From the NCBI RefSeq assembly GCF_021991835.1, contig NZ_JAHDAU010000006.1, positions 186,001 to 250,000 on the forward strand: 64,000 nucleotides of DNA, written 5' to 3'. The stretch is from Polaribacter sargassicola. Lineage in GTDB: Bacteria > Bacteroidota > Bacteroidia > Flavobacteriales > Flavobacteriaceae. Of this stretch, positions 8,826 through 19,356 are shown one piece after another; positions within the stretch are counted from its first letter, which is position 1, and every line of letters begins with the position of its first letter. The notes below the pieces were generated by a model. The model was not told where the DNA came from. It searched no databases and saw nothing but the letters and a program-made list of their open reading frames with translations. Position numbers and translations under genes: made by a program.

Positions 8826-10517
8826 CTACTGATTAAGTTTAATAGAATCTATTTTACTTTGCAGCCTTTCTATTGCCATAGCGTCTAAATTTTGTTTAGA
8901 AAGTAATTTTATAGAATCTAATATTTGTTGATTTTTTTCGACAATTGTTTTTTCTTTTTCAAAGTATAAATTTTCTCCTTCACTGGTACGCCAAGCTTCG
9001 TTTAATTGATTATAAACATCCTCATTCCAAGTACTTGGTTTTTTAGCATTAATCCAAACAGCATCTCTATACTCACTATCTACCAATACCAAATCTGGTG
9101 TTGCAGCGCCATCAAATTGTGTAGGATTATTGTTATTAATTGTAGAAACTGTACCCAAGAAAAACATGCGTTTTCTACCTGCAATATTTTTAATATATGG
9201 TCTAAATTCTACTGGCGTATTAGAGCTCCAATCATATTCTTTTTTAGATTCTTTTACCTTTAAAGGCATTGCAGAAACCCCTGCATAACCTTGTTTTTTT
9301 GAGGCATGATCGTAAAAATAAAGCTCATTTGTACCATCTGCCGGTATAAAAACACTAAAAGACAAGCTAGTTCTTTCTTGGCTAACAGGCTCTAAACCAA
9401 ACCAATGATACAAACCGTTTTGTGCACCAATTTTTGTGTCAGAAAAATTAAAATCTGTTACAAATGGCTGTTGATTTTGACCGTTTGGTAAATTAGGAAT
9501 CTTAACTGCCGTTTCCTTATTCCAAGGTAAAGGATCTGAAAAACCTGCCAAAAACTTTAAACTTTCTGCTTGTAAACGAGATACTTTTTGTGCTAATATA
9601 TTTTGCTTAACTAAATATTTATGGTTTTTAATTTCTTTTGGTGATATATAGGTTCCTTTACCAATAATCATACGCTCTAAATAATCTTTAAAATCGTGTT
9701 TTCCATTTTCAATAACCATTACTCCACCAAATGTTGGATAAGGAAAAAAGAAACCTTTCCATTTAATTAAACTAACAACTTCAACCCAAGAGCCTTGATC
9801 GTTTTTCATGTAAAAAGTTTCGCCTGGCTCATAATTAAACAACATCCAAGGGTTAAAACGTTGCACAACTGCGTTATAAGTATTTCTACTAAATTTTAAA
9901 GATTCTCCTATTGAAAATGTAACCGGAATTCTGTTTTCTGATGAAAAACGCGGGAAAGGTGTTGTACTAGATACAGAAAAAACCTCTTCTGTATTGTCTT
10001 TTATACCTTGCCAAACATATTTTTCTGTTGGTTGAATAGCCATAGTCCATTTATTTTGACCATCAACTCTTACTAATTTTGGCATAGAAACATCTTTTGT
10101 TTCTCCTACAGACTCGTTTGCCATTGAAAATATATTTCTTAAAGGCTGAATTCTTTCGTTTTGTGTTAAAGGAAGTTCTACAATCTCTATACGATTTAAG
10201 TCATTAAAAACGCTATAGAGTTTCATATAATCGTACATTTTGTATGGAAAACCAATAAAATAAATTGCACCAAAAAAAACAATCATTATTAAGAAACTTA
10301 CTACTTTTTTTAAAAACCCTGTAGATTTTATAAGGCCTCTAAAACCAAAGAAAAAAACTGTAAAACATAGTAGAAAAATAAAAATGTATTTTCTAAAAAA
10401 TAATAATGCTGGTTGATAATCGTCTCTAAAAAAGAACAATAAAATTAATAGAATGAAAGAAAAAATGATTACTCTTTTCTTTTGTTTTGCCCCTTTATTC
10501 CAGTAATTTTTTATCAT
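8826..10517 (-). CDS. Conserved membrane protein of unknown function
   Basis: The 563-residue protein has three N-terminal membrane helices (about residues 16-30, 43-61 and 68-90) with a basic start (MIKNYWNKGAKQKKR). A large extracytoplasmic domain of about 450 residues follows, and the protein ends in a coiled-coil-like tail with the repeated motif ILDSIKLL / SKIDSIKLNQ. The body is rich in aromatic and beta-type sequence such as FFFPYPTFGGVMVIENG. I do not recognise a catalytic motif. It lies downstream of the Nudix gene on the same strand, 58 bases apart, and may share its transcript. Confidence 0.75.
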   Translation of the reverse strand: MIKNYWNKGAKQKKRVIIFSFILLILLFFFRDDYQPALLFFRKYIFIFLLCFTVFFFGFRGLIKSTGFLKKVVSFLIMIVFFGAIYFIGFPYKMYDYMKLYSVFNDLNRIEIVELPLTQNERIQPLRNIFSMANESVGETKDVSMPKLVRVDGQNKWTMAIQPTEKYVWQGIKDNTEEVFSVSSTTPFPRFSSENRIPVTFSIGESLKFSRNTYNAVVQRFNPWMLFNYEPGETFYMKNDQGSWVEVVSLIKWKGFFFPYPTFGGVMVIENGKHDFKDYLERMIIGKGTYISPKEIKNHKYLVKQNILAQKVSRLQAESLKFLAGFSDPLPWNKETAVKIPNLPNGQNQQPFVTDFNFSDTKIGAQNGLYHWFGLEPVSQERTSLSFSVFIPADGTNELYFYDHASKKQGYAGVSAMPLKVKESKKEYDWSSNTPVEFRPYIKNIAGRKRMFFLGTVSTINNNNPTQFDGAATPDLVLVDSEYRDAVWINAKKPSTWNEDVYNQLNEAWRTSEGENLYFEKEKTIVEKNQQILDSIKLLSKQNLDAMAIERLQSKIDSIKLNQ

Positions 10518-10575
10518 GATAAATCATATTTAAATTCTCTAAAAAGAGAAATTTGTATTTTAATAACTATATATT

Positions 10576-11166
10576 TTATTCTAATAGTTTATTTATTTGT
10601 AAATATTGTAATAGCATAATGGTTCTGGCATCAATAATTTCATCATTTTCTATCAATTTTAAAGCTTCTACAAAAGAAATTTCTAAAACTTCTATTTCTT
10701 CGTTTTCAGAAGCCAAACCACCACCTTTATCTAACTTATCTTCATCTTTATAAGCCGCTATAAATAAATGAACTTGCTCTTTCATTAAACCAGGAGATAA
10801 AAAAGTTGTACATACTTTTTGTACATTAGAAATATGATAACCAACCTCTTCTTTAGTTTCTCTTATTACTGTTGTTTCAGGTAATTCTCCTTTATCAATT
10901 GCACCACCACACACTTCTATTGAAAAACCATTATTAACCCCTGCAACAAAAATTGGCATTCTAAACTGTTTAGATAATATAACTTTTTTTGATTTAGAAT
11001 TGTACAACAAAACTGCTACACCATCATTTTTACCATAAACCTCATGCGTTAATCTTTCTGTTTTTCCGTTTTTAAAAGTAAAATCGAAACTTACTTGTTC
11101 TAATTTAGCCCAAATATTAGACACTACTTTAGTAGTTACGTTACTTATTTTTTCTTTAATTTCCAT
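10576..11166 (-). CDS. nudK: NudK-type Nudix hydrolase
   Basis: The 196-residue protein carries a complete Nudix box, GGAIDKGELPETTVIRETKE followed by EVGY, fitting Gx5Ex7REUxEExGU. The long N-terminal beta part with KTERLTHEVYGKNDGVAVLLYN and KQFRMP resembles GDP-mannose pyrophosphatase (NudK) and ADP-ribose pyrophosphatases, which cleave nucleotide sugars to the sugar phosphate and NMP. The QFR motif and overall length favour NudK. It is divergent from the giant surface protein gene and shares a 231-base AT-rich intergenic region with it. Confidence 0.82.
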   Translation of the reverse strand: MEIKEKISNVTTKVVSNIWAKLEQVSFDFTFKNGKTERLTHEVYGKNDGVAVLLYNSKSKKVILSKQFRMPIFVAGVNNGFSIEVCGGAIDKGELPETTVIRETKEEVGYHISNVQKVCTTFLSPGLMKEQVHLFIAAYKDEDKLDKGGGLASENEEIEVLEISFVEALKLIENDEIIDARTIMLLQYLQINKLLE

Positions 11167-11397
11167 TTTATTCTTTATTGCTAAATAGTAAGCTTACTTC
11201 TATTATTTTTTTGTTTTAAATTAAAAATTTAAACAAGCAATTTCGTTATTTTTTCTCGATTAAAAAATCAATATTATTTTAATTTTAACATAAAATTAAA
11301 CCTTTTTCTCTACCAATAGTCTAATTATTTAATAACAATATTATTTTCTATCGCTTTTATTATTATTTTTAACCGTTGTACCCTTTTTTAACCCCTT

Positions 11398-14300
11398 ATG
11401 TTAAACTCTAAATTATCTATATTTTTTACTTTACTACTATTAATATGTGTAAAAAATTTAGAAGCTCAGTTAAGTAAAAAACACTTTATACCACCATTGA
11501 CTTATGCTGAAAATGGTAATGCAAATCCAGAAAATCAATATTTTTATATTTCTACACCTAGTAATCAAAATGTGACTTATACCATAACACAAATTGGTTC
11601 TAGTAATAATATTACTGGGGTTGTTACAAATACCTCTCCCAAAGAAATATATATTGGCATAGGAAATAGTCAACTTTTTGTAGATTCTAACACCACAAGT
11701 TCTGTTTATAACAATAAAGGGTATATAATAGAAGCTAGCGATGTTATCTATGTTTCTATACGTGTTTTGGGCGGTTCTAATGCGCAAGCTGGTGCTTTGG
11801 TTAGCAAAGGTGCTTCTGCTTTAGGCACTTCTTTTAGAGCAGGTATGTTTACAAACGAAGCCCCACAAGACAATTACCTAAGTTTTATTTCTGTAATGGC
11901 TACAGAAAATAATACTTCAATAGAATTTTCTGATTTACCTACAGGTATTTCAATAAAGAATTACTCTGGTACTTTACCTATTTCTGTTAACTTAAACGAA
12001 GGAGAAAGTTATGTTGTTGCTGTAAATTCTGATGAAAGCACTATAAATAGAGATGCCTTAATAGGTACTTTAATAAAATCTGACAAACCAATTGTTACCA
12101 ACATTGGTTCTGCAAACGGTAGTTTTCATAACGGAAACGGTAGAGATTATGGAATTGATCAAATTGTTGGTGAAGATAAAATTGGTACCGAATACATTTT
12201 TGTTAAAGGTGATGGTTCTAATAATTGGGAAAACGTATTAATTGTTGCTAACGAAGATAACACCGAAATATTTATTAATGAAAATACTACAGCAACTACA
12301 ACATTAAACGCAGGCGATTATTATTTAATTGAAGGTAATATTTACAATTCTAATGGAAATATGTATGTACAAACTTCTAGACCAACTTTTGCTTACCAAG
12401 GTGTTGGTGCAAATAATAACGAAGCAAATCAGGGTTTATTTTTTGTACCTCCTTTAAGTTGCGAAAACAGAGGAAAAGTAGATAATATACCTAATATTGA
12501 AGATATTGGTTCCACAATTTTTACAGGTGGAGTGTCTATTGTAACTAATACAGGTTCTGAAGTTAAAATAAACGGTGCTTTAATTAATACTTACAGTGGT
12601 GTTTCTGGCCCTTTTACTATTAATACTGCTAATTCCGGTACTTATGACACTTATAAGGTAACTAATTTATCTGGTAATATTTCCATAGAAAGTAGCGGAG
12701 AATTGTATTGTGCGTATTTTAATCAAAATAATTCTGCTTCTTCTGGTGCTTTTTATTCTGGTTTTCCTTCTGCTCCAGAAATTAATTTTAATACAGTTAT
12801 TAGCACTTTGGGTAATTGTATACCTAACATAACCTTAGAAGCTGCAAATACCGAGTTATTTGATGGAGGTATAAAATGGGAATACTACAACGAAACTACT
12901 TCAACTTGGGATGAAAAAAGTACAGATAATAGCTACAAACCGTTAGAAACAGAACCTGGTAGATATAGGCTTGTTGGTAAAATAGTTTGTACAAATACAG
13001 AGTTTATATCTGTAGAAATACCTATTAGTATTTGCCCTGATGATTATGATAGCGATGGAATTATCGATAATATTGATGTTGATATTGATAATGATGGAAT
13101 TTTAAACTGTGATGAATCTATTGGAAATGCTAATTTAGATATAACAGACTTTAACAATCCAAATATTATTTTTAGTGATAATTCTACTAACAATAATATT
13201 TCTGTAATTTTTGATGCTTCTTCTACATCTAACACATTTACAGGAGATAGTAACGGAAACTTTACATCAATTATTAACCCTACAACAGATTCTTATCTAG
13301 AATACGAATTAAGTTTTACCGATAAAATAAACTTTAAATTTACTCAAAACTCAACTTTAGATCATGTAATTACTAACGAAGAATATTTTATACTAAAAGT
13401 AGATTTAGACAAAAACGTTACTTTATTAGATCCTGATGATCAATTATTAATCTATAATCTTTCTACAGAAGAATATGAATCTGGTATTACTTATATTTCT
13501 GCATCAGAAATACAATTTAAATACAAATCTAATACCACAGCTACCGCAAGTACTTTTCAATTTTTAGCAAATCAAATTACTCAATTAGATTTTAAACATC
13601 AATCTACAGGTATTACAACATCATCAACATTTGATGGAAACATACAAATTACTTGTTATTCTAGAGATTCTGATGGAGACGGAATTGAAGATATGTTTGA
13701 TCTTGATTCTGATAATGATGGAATTCCTGATTTTTATGAATCTACCGCTCAAGATGTTTCTTTAACAAATACAGATACTAATTTAGATGGTTTAGATGAT
13801 CTTTTTAACACAATAACAGCAAATCAAGATACAGATGAAGACGGAATTCCTAATTACTTAGATGTAGATTCTGATAACGATGGTATTTATGATATAATAG
13901 AAACTGATAACGGGAATTTAGACAGTGATAATGATGGAATTATTGATACTGCAAACTCAGCAAATGTTGGTGTAAATGGATTGTTAAACACATTAGAAAC
14001 ATATACTGATTCTGGCATTTTAAAAACATCAATAAAAAATTCTGATACCTCATCTATTGTAGAAGCTAATAGAGATAATTTATTTGATTTTGTTGATTTA
14101 GATTCTGATGGTGATAATTGTTTTGATGTTATTGAAGCCGGTTTTACTGGTAATGGCTTTGGTAAATTAGATCCAAATCCTTTAGATGTTGATGATAACG
14201 GAAAGGTTAAAAACTCTAATGGCTATACAACACCTAATACTAATTATTTAAATTCTGCTCCAATTATAATTACTAATTTTAGTGATGCTACTTTTTGCGA

Positions 14301-16005
14301 AAACGACACAAATCAACTAGAAATAGATAGTAATGCCGATGAATTTCAATGGCAAATATCTACAGATAACGGTTTAAATTTTACAGATATTTTAGAAAAC
14401 ACAATTATAGATGGTACAACTATTAGTAATGTAACTTCATCTAAACTATTAATTAGTAATACATCTACAACGTTAGATAATTATCAATTTAAAGTTCTTC
14501 TAAAAAAAGAAGGAAATTCTTGTAATTTAATAACACCAGATGCAATTATACTAACCGTTAATTCAACACCAGAAATTATAAATAGTTTAGTAGTATTACA
14601 ACAATGTACAGACAATCCTAATGAAAATACTATTGTAAACCTTACCGAAGCAGAAGTAAACATTTCTACAGATTCTAATATTACTTTCGAGTATTATGAA
14701 ACCGAAACAGATGCTATTAATGGTGATGTTTCTAAAATAATATCAGAAATAGAAAACTATCCTGTAACCAGTGGTTATGCAGAAGCAGGTGTTAGAGTAA
14801 TTTCTGAACAAGGTTGTTATTCTATTGCTAAAATAGTTGTTACAGCTTCTTATGTTAATGATGTTATTTACGATAAAACATTTGAAGAATGTGATGATTT
14901 TTTAGATGTAAATGGGAATGATTCTATAAATAACTCTGAAACAGACGGAATTACTTTTTTTGATTTTAGTATAGCAAGTCAAGAAATTATAAATACTTTT
15001 CCTACAGACATCCAAAGTGATATCGAAGTCTTTTTTTATGAAACTTCAACCGATCGAGATGCTGCTATAAATGAAATAGTAGACATATCTCATCACAGAA
15101 ATAATAAAGACATTTCTTATGCTTTTAATCAAACTATTTACATCAAAATAAAAAATAAAAACAATAATAATTGCGAAGGAATTGGTCAATTATATCTAAA
15201 AACAAACGAGATTCCTTCTTTTTCTGTTGAAGGAGAAGCTCCAAACGAACCTATTATCATTTGTGCTCAAAACATACCTTATATATTAAAAGCAACTACT
15301 TTAAATGACTATGATTACACATGGACTAAAGATGGAGTTTCTTTAAATGAAAACACAAATGAAATACAAATTACAGAAGGCGGAAACTATACAGTTACTG
15401 CATACAGCAAAACAGGAACATTTTGTTCTAAAGAAAGAACAATTACCGTTTTAAAATCCGATTTTGAAATTTTAGAAGAAAGTTATGTAACTATTTATGA
15501 TGACATTTCTAGTATTAGTGCTAACTTAAGTATTCTAATAAACATACCAACAAACCCAACTATTAACGAGGAATTTCAATACGCTTTAAAAAATGAAAAT
15601 GGTGTTATAATCAGAAACTACCAAGACAGTAATATCTTTGAAGATATTGAAGGAGGTATCTATACCATTTTAGTTGAAAACAAAAATGGTTGTGGCTCTT
15701 CAGAATTAGTAGTTTCTGTAATTCAATTCCCTAAATTCTTTACTCCAAATGGAGATGGTAAAAATGATACGTGGCATATTAAAGGGCTTACAAGTAATTT
15801 GTATTTAACCAGCGATATTAATATTTTTAACAGATACGGAAAGTTAATATCAAAAATACCGGTTGACAGTAATGGCTGGGACGGAACTTACAATGGCAAA
15901 ATACTCCCTTCTGATGATTATTGGTTTACAGTAACATTAACTTCTATAGATGACACAAAAAAAATAATTAATAAAAAAGGACATTTTTCACTCTTAAGAA
16001 AATAA
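11398..16005 (+). CDS. Giant T9SS type B surface protein with IgGFc-like domain
   Basis: The 1535-residue protein starts with a signal peptide ending LEAQ. Residues of about 25-460 resemble the IgGFc-binding N-terminal domain family (ATENNTSIEF, KSDKPIVTNIGSANGS, LIVANEDNTEIFINE). Acidic thrombospondin type 3-like calcium repeats follow (DSDGIIDNIDVDIDNDGI, DLDSDNDGIPDFYES, DVDSDNDGIYD), then Ig-like and beta-rich segments. The last 85 residues are the type B sorting domain: FFTPNGDGKNDTWHIKGL, IFNRYGKLI, GWDGTYNGK and DDYWFTV. Such proteins are exported by T9SS and stay on the surface or are released, where they are thought to act in adhesion or gliding. The exact ligand is unknown. Confidence 0.85.
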   Translation: MLNSKLSIFFTLLLLICVKNLEAQLSKKHFIPPLTYAENGNANPENQYFYISTPSNQNVTYTITQIGSSNNITGVVTNTSPKEIYIGIGNSQLFVDSNTTSSVYNNKGYIIEASDVIYVSIRVLGGSNAQAGALVSKGASALGTSFRAGMFTNEAPQDNYLSFISVMATENNTSIEFSDLPTGISIKNYSGTLPISVNLNEGESYVVAVNSDESTINRDALIGTLIKSDKPIVTNIGSANGSFHNGNGRDYGIDQIVGEDKIGTEYIFVKGDGSNNWENVLIVANEDNTEIFINENTTATTTLNAGDYYLIEGNIYNSNGNMYVQTSRPTFAYQGVGANNNEANQGLFFVPPLSCENRGKVDNIPNIEDIGSTIFTGGVSIVTNTGSEVKINGALINTYSGVSGPFTINTANSGTYDTYKVTNLSGNISIESSGELYCAYFNQNNSASSGAFYSGFPSAPEINFNTVISTLGNCIPNITLEAANTELFDGGIKWEYYNETTSTWDEKSTDNSYKPLETEPGRYRLVGKIVCTNTEFISVEIPISICPDDYDSDGIIDNIDVDIDNDGILNCDESIGNANLDITDFNNPNIIFSDNSTNNNISVIFDASSTSNTFTGDSNGNFTSIINPTTDSYLEYELSFTDKINFKFTQNSTLDHVITNEEYFILKVDLDKNVTLLDPDDQLLIYNLSTEEYESGITYISASEIQFKYKSNTTATASTFQFLANQITQLDFKHQSTGITTSSTFDGNIQITCYSRDSDGDGIEDMFDLDSDNDGIPDFYESTAQDVSLTNTDTNLDGLDDLFNTITANQDTDEDGIPNYLDVDSDNDGIYDIIETDNGNLDSDNDGIIDTANSANVGVNGLLNTLETYTDSGILKTSIKNSDTSSIVEANRDNLFDFVDLDSDGDNCFDVIEAGFTGNGFGKLDPNPLDVDDNGKVKNSNGYTTPNTNYLNSAPIIITNFSDATFCENDTNQLEIDSNADEFQWQISTDNGLNFTDILENTIIDGTTISNVTSSKLLISNTSTTLDNYQFKVLLKKEGNSCNLITPDAIILTVNSTPEIINSLVVLQQCTDNPNENTIVNLTEAEVNISTDSNITFEYYETETDAINGDVSKIISEIENYPVTSGYAEAGVRVISEQGCYSIAKIVVTASYVNDVIYDKTFEECDDFLDVNGNDSINNSETDGITFFDFSIASQEIINTFPTDIQSDIEVFFYETSTDRDAAINEIVDISHHRNNKDISYAFNQTIYIKIKNKNNNNCEGIGQLYLKTNEIPSFSVEGEAPNEPIIICAQNIPYILKATTLNDYDYTWTKDGVSLNENTNEIQITEGGNYTVTAYSKTGTFCSKERTITVLKSDFEILEESYVTIYDDISSISANLSILINIPTNPTINEEFQYALKNENGVIIRNYQDSNIFEDIEGGIYTILVENKNGCGSSELVVSVIQFPKFFTPNGDGKNDTWHIKGLTSNLYLTSDINIFNRYGKLISKIPVDSNGWDGTYNGKILPSDDYWFTVTLTSIDDTKKIINKKGHFSLLRK

Positions 16006-16189
16006 GTTATTATCTTAAAAAAACTCTTCTGATATTGTTTTTAAATGGTCTGTTTTTATTTTTTAACAAATTTTACCAACTAAGTTTTAAAAAAACTTTA
16101 TTAATGAAACAGGAGAAATAAGTAATTCTAAATTTGCAAATAGAATTCATAGTATAGGTACGTTATCAAAAACATACAAACCAAATGTT

Positions 16190-16610
16190 TATGAATTTTA
16201 ATTTTCTTTAGACAATAATAATTTCTGTGGTAACAGTACATCTTACACATTTTCTAAAGTAAACCCTGGTTTACATACTGTACATTAAAGATATTAATAA
16301 TTGTGAGCAACCGGCACAAACAAATATTACTGTTATTGGTTTTAATTTTTTTTTACTCCAAATGGTGATGGTAAAAACGATTATTGAAATGCAGAAAGCC
16401 TAAAATAGTTTACAGTTTAAATCTATAAATATTACTATATTTGATCGATATCGAAAAGTTTTACATTTAATTACAGATTTTTCTTCTCTTGGTTGAGTAG
16501 ATACTTCTAATGGAAAACTCTCTAGCTTAAATTCTTATTGTTTTTAAGCAAAAATTATTAATGATAAAATTATACAAGAAAGTGGCACTTTCTCCCTCAT
16601 AAGAAAATAA
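16190..16610 (+). pseudogene. Decayed T9SS type B sorting domain, duplicate of the 3' end of the next gene
   Basis: This stretch is strongly similar to 18906-19327, the end of the following gene. Shared stretches include ttctttagacaataataatt and attgtgagcaaccggcacaa. Both signature Trp codons have become stops (TATTGG to TATTGA before AAT; GGTTGGGATG to GGTTGAGTAG). There is a short deletion after the CTGTACAT segment and several other stops. It ends CTCATAAGAAAATAA, coding LIRK-stop, three bases before the next ATG. The first half (to about 16385) is far better conserved than the rest. The bases before it, 16006-16189, are AT-rich with no gene I can recognise. Confidence 0.85.
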
Positions 16611-16612
16611 AT

Positions 16613-19327
16613 ATGAAAAATTATTTCTTTTTAACGCTATTTATATCTTTTTCTTTTTTATTAAATGCTCAAAAACAAACAAACAATTGGTATTTCGGTA
16701 ATAAAGCTGCACTAAATTTTAATTTAGGAGATATTACTATTCTATCAGATAGTAACATGAATGCCTCTAATGGATCAACCAGTATATCTGATGAGAATGG
16801 TAATTTATTATTTTATTCTGATGGAAACACTGTATGGAACAACAAGCATTTAATCATGGAAAATGGTAATGATATAGTTGGAGAAAAAACGAATTCACAA
16901 TCATCTTTAATTGTTCCTAAACCAAATAGCAACACTAACTTTTATCTATTTACAACTAGAAAAGAAGACCTTACTTCACCTTTTTACACTTCTGGTTTAT
17001 ATTATTCTGAGATTGAAATTTCTAGTTCTTATCCTTCAGGAAAAGTAATAGATAAAAATCATCGATTAATTAGTTCTACATCAGAAAAAATTACTGCAAC
17101 TTTTCATAAAAATGGTAAAGATGTATGGGTAGTAACAAATGGTAACCCAACATATGACAAAGAAGATAATAGTACAATGTATGCATTTAAGGTAACAGAT
17201 AATGGGGTTCAAGTGCCTGTAGTAACAACAGGATTAAATGATGAAGTTTATAGTAGAATTTCAACTCCAATTGGCCAAATGAAATTTTCTCCAGATGGTA
17301 GTAAAATTGCATTTACAAATGGTTCTTTTATTTTTACATATAATTTTGATAACGAAACTGGAGTTTTAACAAAAGATAAATTTATAAACACTCAAGTTAA
17401 CTTTACTTCTGGTTATCTACCTTATGGTGTAGAATTTTCTCAAGATTCTAAAATACTCTATTATTCTAGTTTATTTTACTCTTCTTCTAGTTCTAACTAT
17501 ACTATTTTACAATTAGACCTAAGTCTTCCTAGTCAAGATTTTTTAGGAACACCAATATTTACTTCTCCTTTTTATAATGCTGGAAGTTTACAAATAGGTT
17601 CTGATGGAAAAATTTACGCAACATTACAAGATAAAGGTACTAACGTAGCTTCTAAAACAATAGGTGTTATTAACTTTCCAGAAAAACTAGGAATAGAATG
17701 TGAGTTTACAGAAAATCTAACCATAAATCACGGAGAATTATCCCTAGGCTTACCTAATTTTATTCAAAGTTATTTTGTTTCAAGAATTCTTACCAACAAC
17801 CAATGTTATGTAGATAATTTCTCTTTTACAGCAACATCCTACATAGATATAAAAGATATAAAATGGGATTTTGGAGATGGTATAACTGCATTTGATCTTA
17901 ACCCAACTCACAAATATGACGCTCCTGGTGAGTATAAAGTTATTGCTGATTTAACATTAAGTGACAATACTATAATTAAGGTTTTTGAAATAGTTACTGC
18001 ATACGAACTACCCAACTTAAAACCTAATCAAGAACTTTTTGAATGTGATAATGATACAGATGGTTTGGCAACATTTAATCTAAATTTTATTGCAGAAAAG
18101 ATTACAGATACATCTTTAGATGAAGAACTTATTTTTTATTTAAGCCAAGATGATATGGATATGGATAATAATATATCTAATCCAGAAATGTTTAACAACA
18201 CAGTACCTAATCAACAAATTTTTGTAAAAGCCATCAACAAAAATGGTTGTTTTAACTTTACAACATTTAACGTAACTGCAAATTTTATTCCTGTTGGTAA
18301 TGTTTCTGATTATTATACTTGTAAAACTGACATTGATGAAAATGGTAATCATTTAGGAACATTTAATTTAACCGAATTAGAAATTAAAGTTAGAGACCAA
18401 CTACAAATTCCATCTGTTAATACTGTAAAATTTTATCCTTCATATGTTGATGCACAAACAAATTTAAATCAACTTGAAAACCAAATTAACTATCAATCTT
18501 CCACTATCTATGTTAAAATTCAAGACCCTAATTTGGGCTGCAGTGGTATAGTTCCTATAAATTTAATTGTAAATCCAGAACCTATAATAGATTTAGAAAA
18601 TTCTTACACAATTTGCTTTAACCCAACGGTAAACCCAATTACATTAACTGCAGATATTAGTAATGATTCTTATGAGTGGAGAGATAGTTTAAATAACATT
18701 ATTAGTACAAATAAAGATTTTACTTTAAATAAAGTTGGTCAATTTTCACTAACTGTATATAAGACAGAAAATGGAATTACCTGTTCTAACACCAAAGAAT
18801 TTTCAGTTATAAACCCAGACCCTCCAACTTTTTATTCAGTTATTGCTAATACAGAAGATAAAAACAACAACACTATAGAAGTTAATATTGATGGTAATAG
18901 CAGTTATGAATTTTCTTTAGACAATAATAATTTCTCTGGTAACAGTACATCTTACACATTTACTCAAGTAAATCCAGGTTTACACACCGTATATATTAGA
19001 GATATTAATAATTGTGAGCAACCGGCACAAACTAATATTACTGTTATTGGTTTTAAAAATTTTTTCACTCCAAATGGTGATGGTAAAAACGATTATTGGA
19101 ATGTAGATGGTTTAACTGATGCGCAGTTTAAATCTGTAAAAATTATAATTTTTGACAGATATGGAAAAGTTCTATATTCAATTACAGATTTTTCTTCTCT
19201 CGGTTGGGATGGAACATCAAACGGAAAACTAATGTCTTCTAATAATTATTGGTTTATCGCAGAAATTATAGACATAAATGATAACCTTATTAAAGAAACT
19301 GGAAATTTTAGCTTAATTAGAAATTAA
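16613..19327 (+). CDS. T9SS type B surface protein with PKD domain
   Basis: The 904-residue protein has a signal peptide (MKNYFFLTLFISFSFLLNAQ). A region of about residues 25-390 with propeller-like WYFGNKAALNF, ENGNLLFYSDGNTVWN and MKFSPDGSKIAFTN repeats follows. A PKD domain lies near residue 420 (IKWDFGDGITAFDLNPTHKY), then Ig-like segments, and the type B sorting domain closes the protein (NFFTPNGDGKNDYWNVDGL, IFDRYGKVLYS, GWDGTSNGK). This domain order is common in flavobacterial gliding- or adhesion-associated surface proteins. It is tandem with another type B protein and a decayed sorting domain. The ligand is unknown. Confidence 0.85.
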   Translation: MKNYFFLTLFISFSFLLNAQKQTNNWYFGNKAALNFNLGDITILSDSNMNASNGSTSISDENGNLLFYSDGNTVWNNKHLIMENGNDIVGEKTNSQSSLIVPKPNSNTNFYLFTTRKEDLTSPFYTSGLYYSEIEISSSYPSGKVIDKNHRLISSTSEKITATFHKNGKDVWVVTNGNPTYDKEDNSTMYAFKVTDNGVQVPVVTTGLNDEVYSRISTPIGQMKFSPDGSKIAFTNGSFIFTYNFDNETGVLTKDKFINTQVNFTSGYLPYGVEFSQDSKILYYSSLFYSSSSSNYTILQLDLSLPSQDFLGTPIFTSPFYNAGSLQIGSDGKIYATLQDKGTNVASKTIGVINFPEKLGIECEFTENLTINHGELSLGLPNFIQSYFVSRILTNNQCYVDNFSFTATSYIDIKDIKWDFGDGITAFDLNPTHKYDAPGEYKVIADLTLSDNTIIKVFEIVTAYELPNLKPNQELFECDNDTDGLATFNLNFIAEKITDTSLDEELIFYLSQDDMDMDNNISNPEMFNNTVPNQQIFVKAINKNGCFNFTTFNVTANFIPVGNVSDYYTCKTDIDENGNHLGTFNLTELEIKVRDQLQIPSVNTVKFYPSYVDAQTNLNQLENQINYQSSTIYVKIQDPNLGCSGIVPINLIVNPEPIIDLENSYTICFNPTVNPITLTADISNDSYEWRDSLNNIISTNKDFTLNKVGQFSLTVYKTENGITCSNTKEFSVINPDPPTFYSVIANTEDKNNNTIEVNIDGNSSYEFSLDNNNFSGNSTSYTFTQVNPGLHTVYIRDINNCEQPAQTNITVIGFKNFFTPNGDGKNDYWNVDGLTDAQFKSVKIIIFDRYGKVLYSITDFSSLGWDGTSNGKLMSSNNYWFIAEIIDINDNLIKETGNFSLIRN

Positions 19328-19356
19328 ATTTATATTTCAATCCGTATTTTTACATT

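Noticed and set aside
10532..10553. Short inverted repeat AAATTCTCT / AGAGAAATTT ahead of the unknown membrane protein
   Set aside because: No T-run follows on either side and the stem is AT-rich; it gives no clear terminator or operator signal.
13020..14120. Repeated GATTCTGATAATGATGGA-like sequence in the giant surface gene
   Set aside because: These are codon-level repeats of calcium-binding thrombospondin type 3-like motifs, not a CRISPR or a DNA-level satellite.
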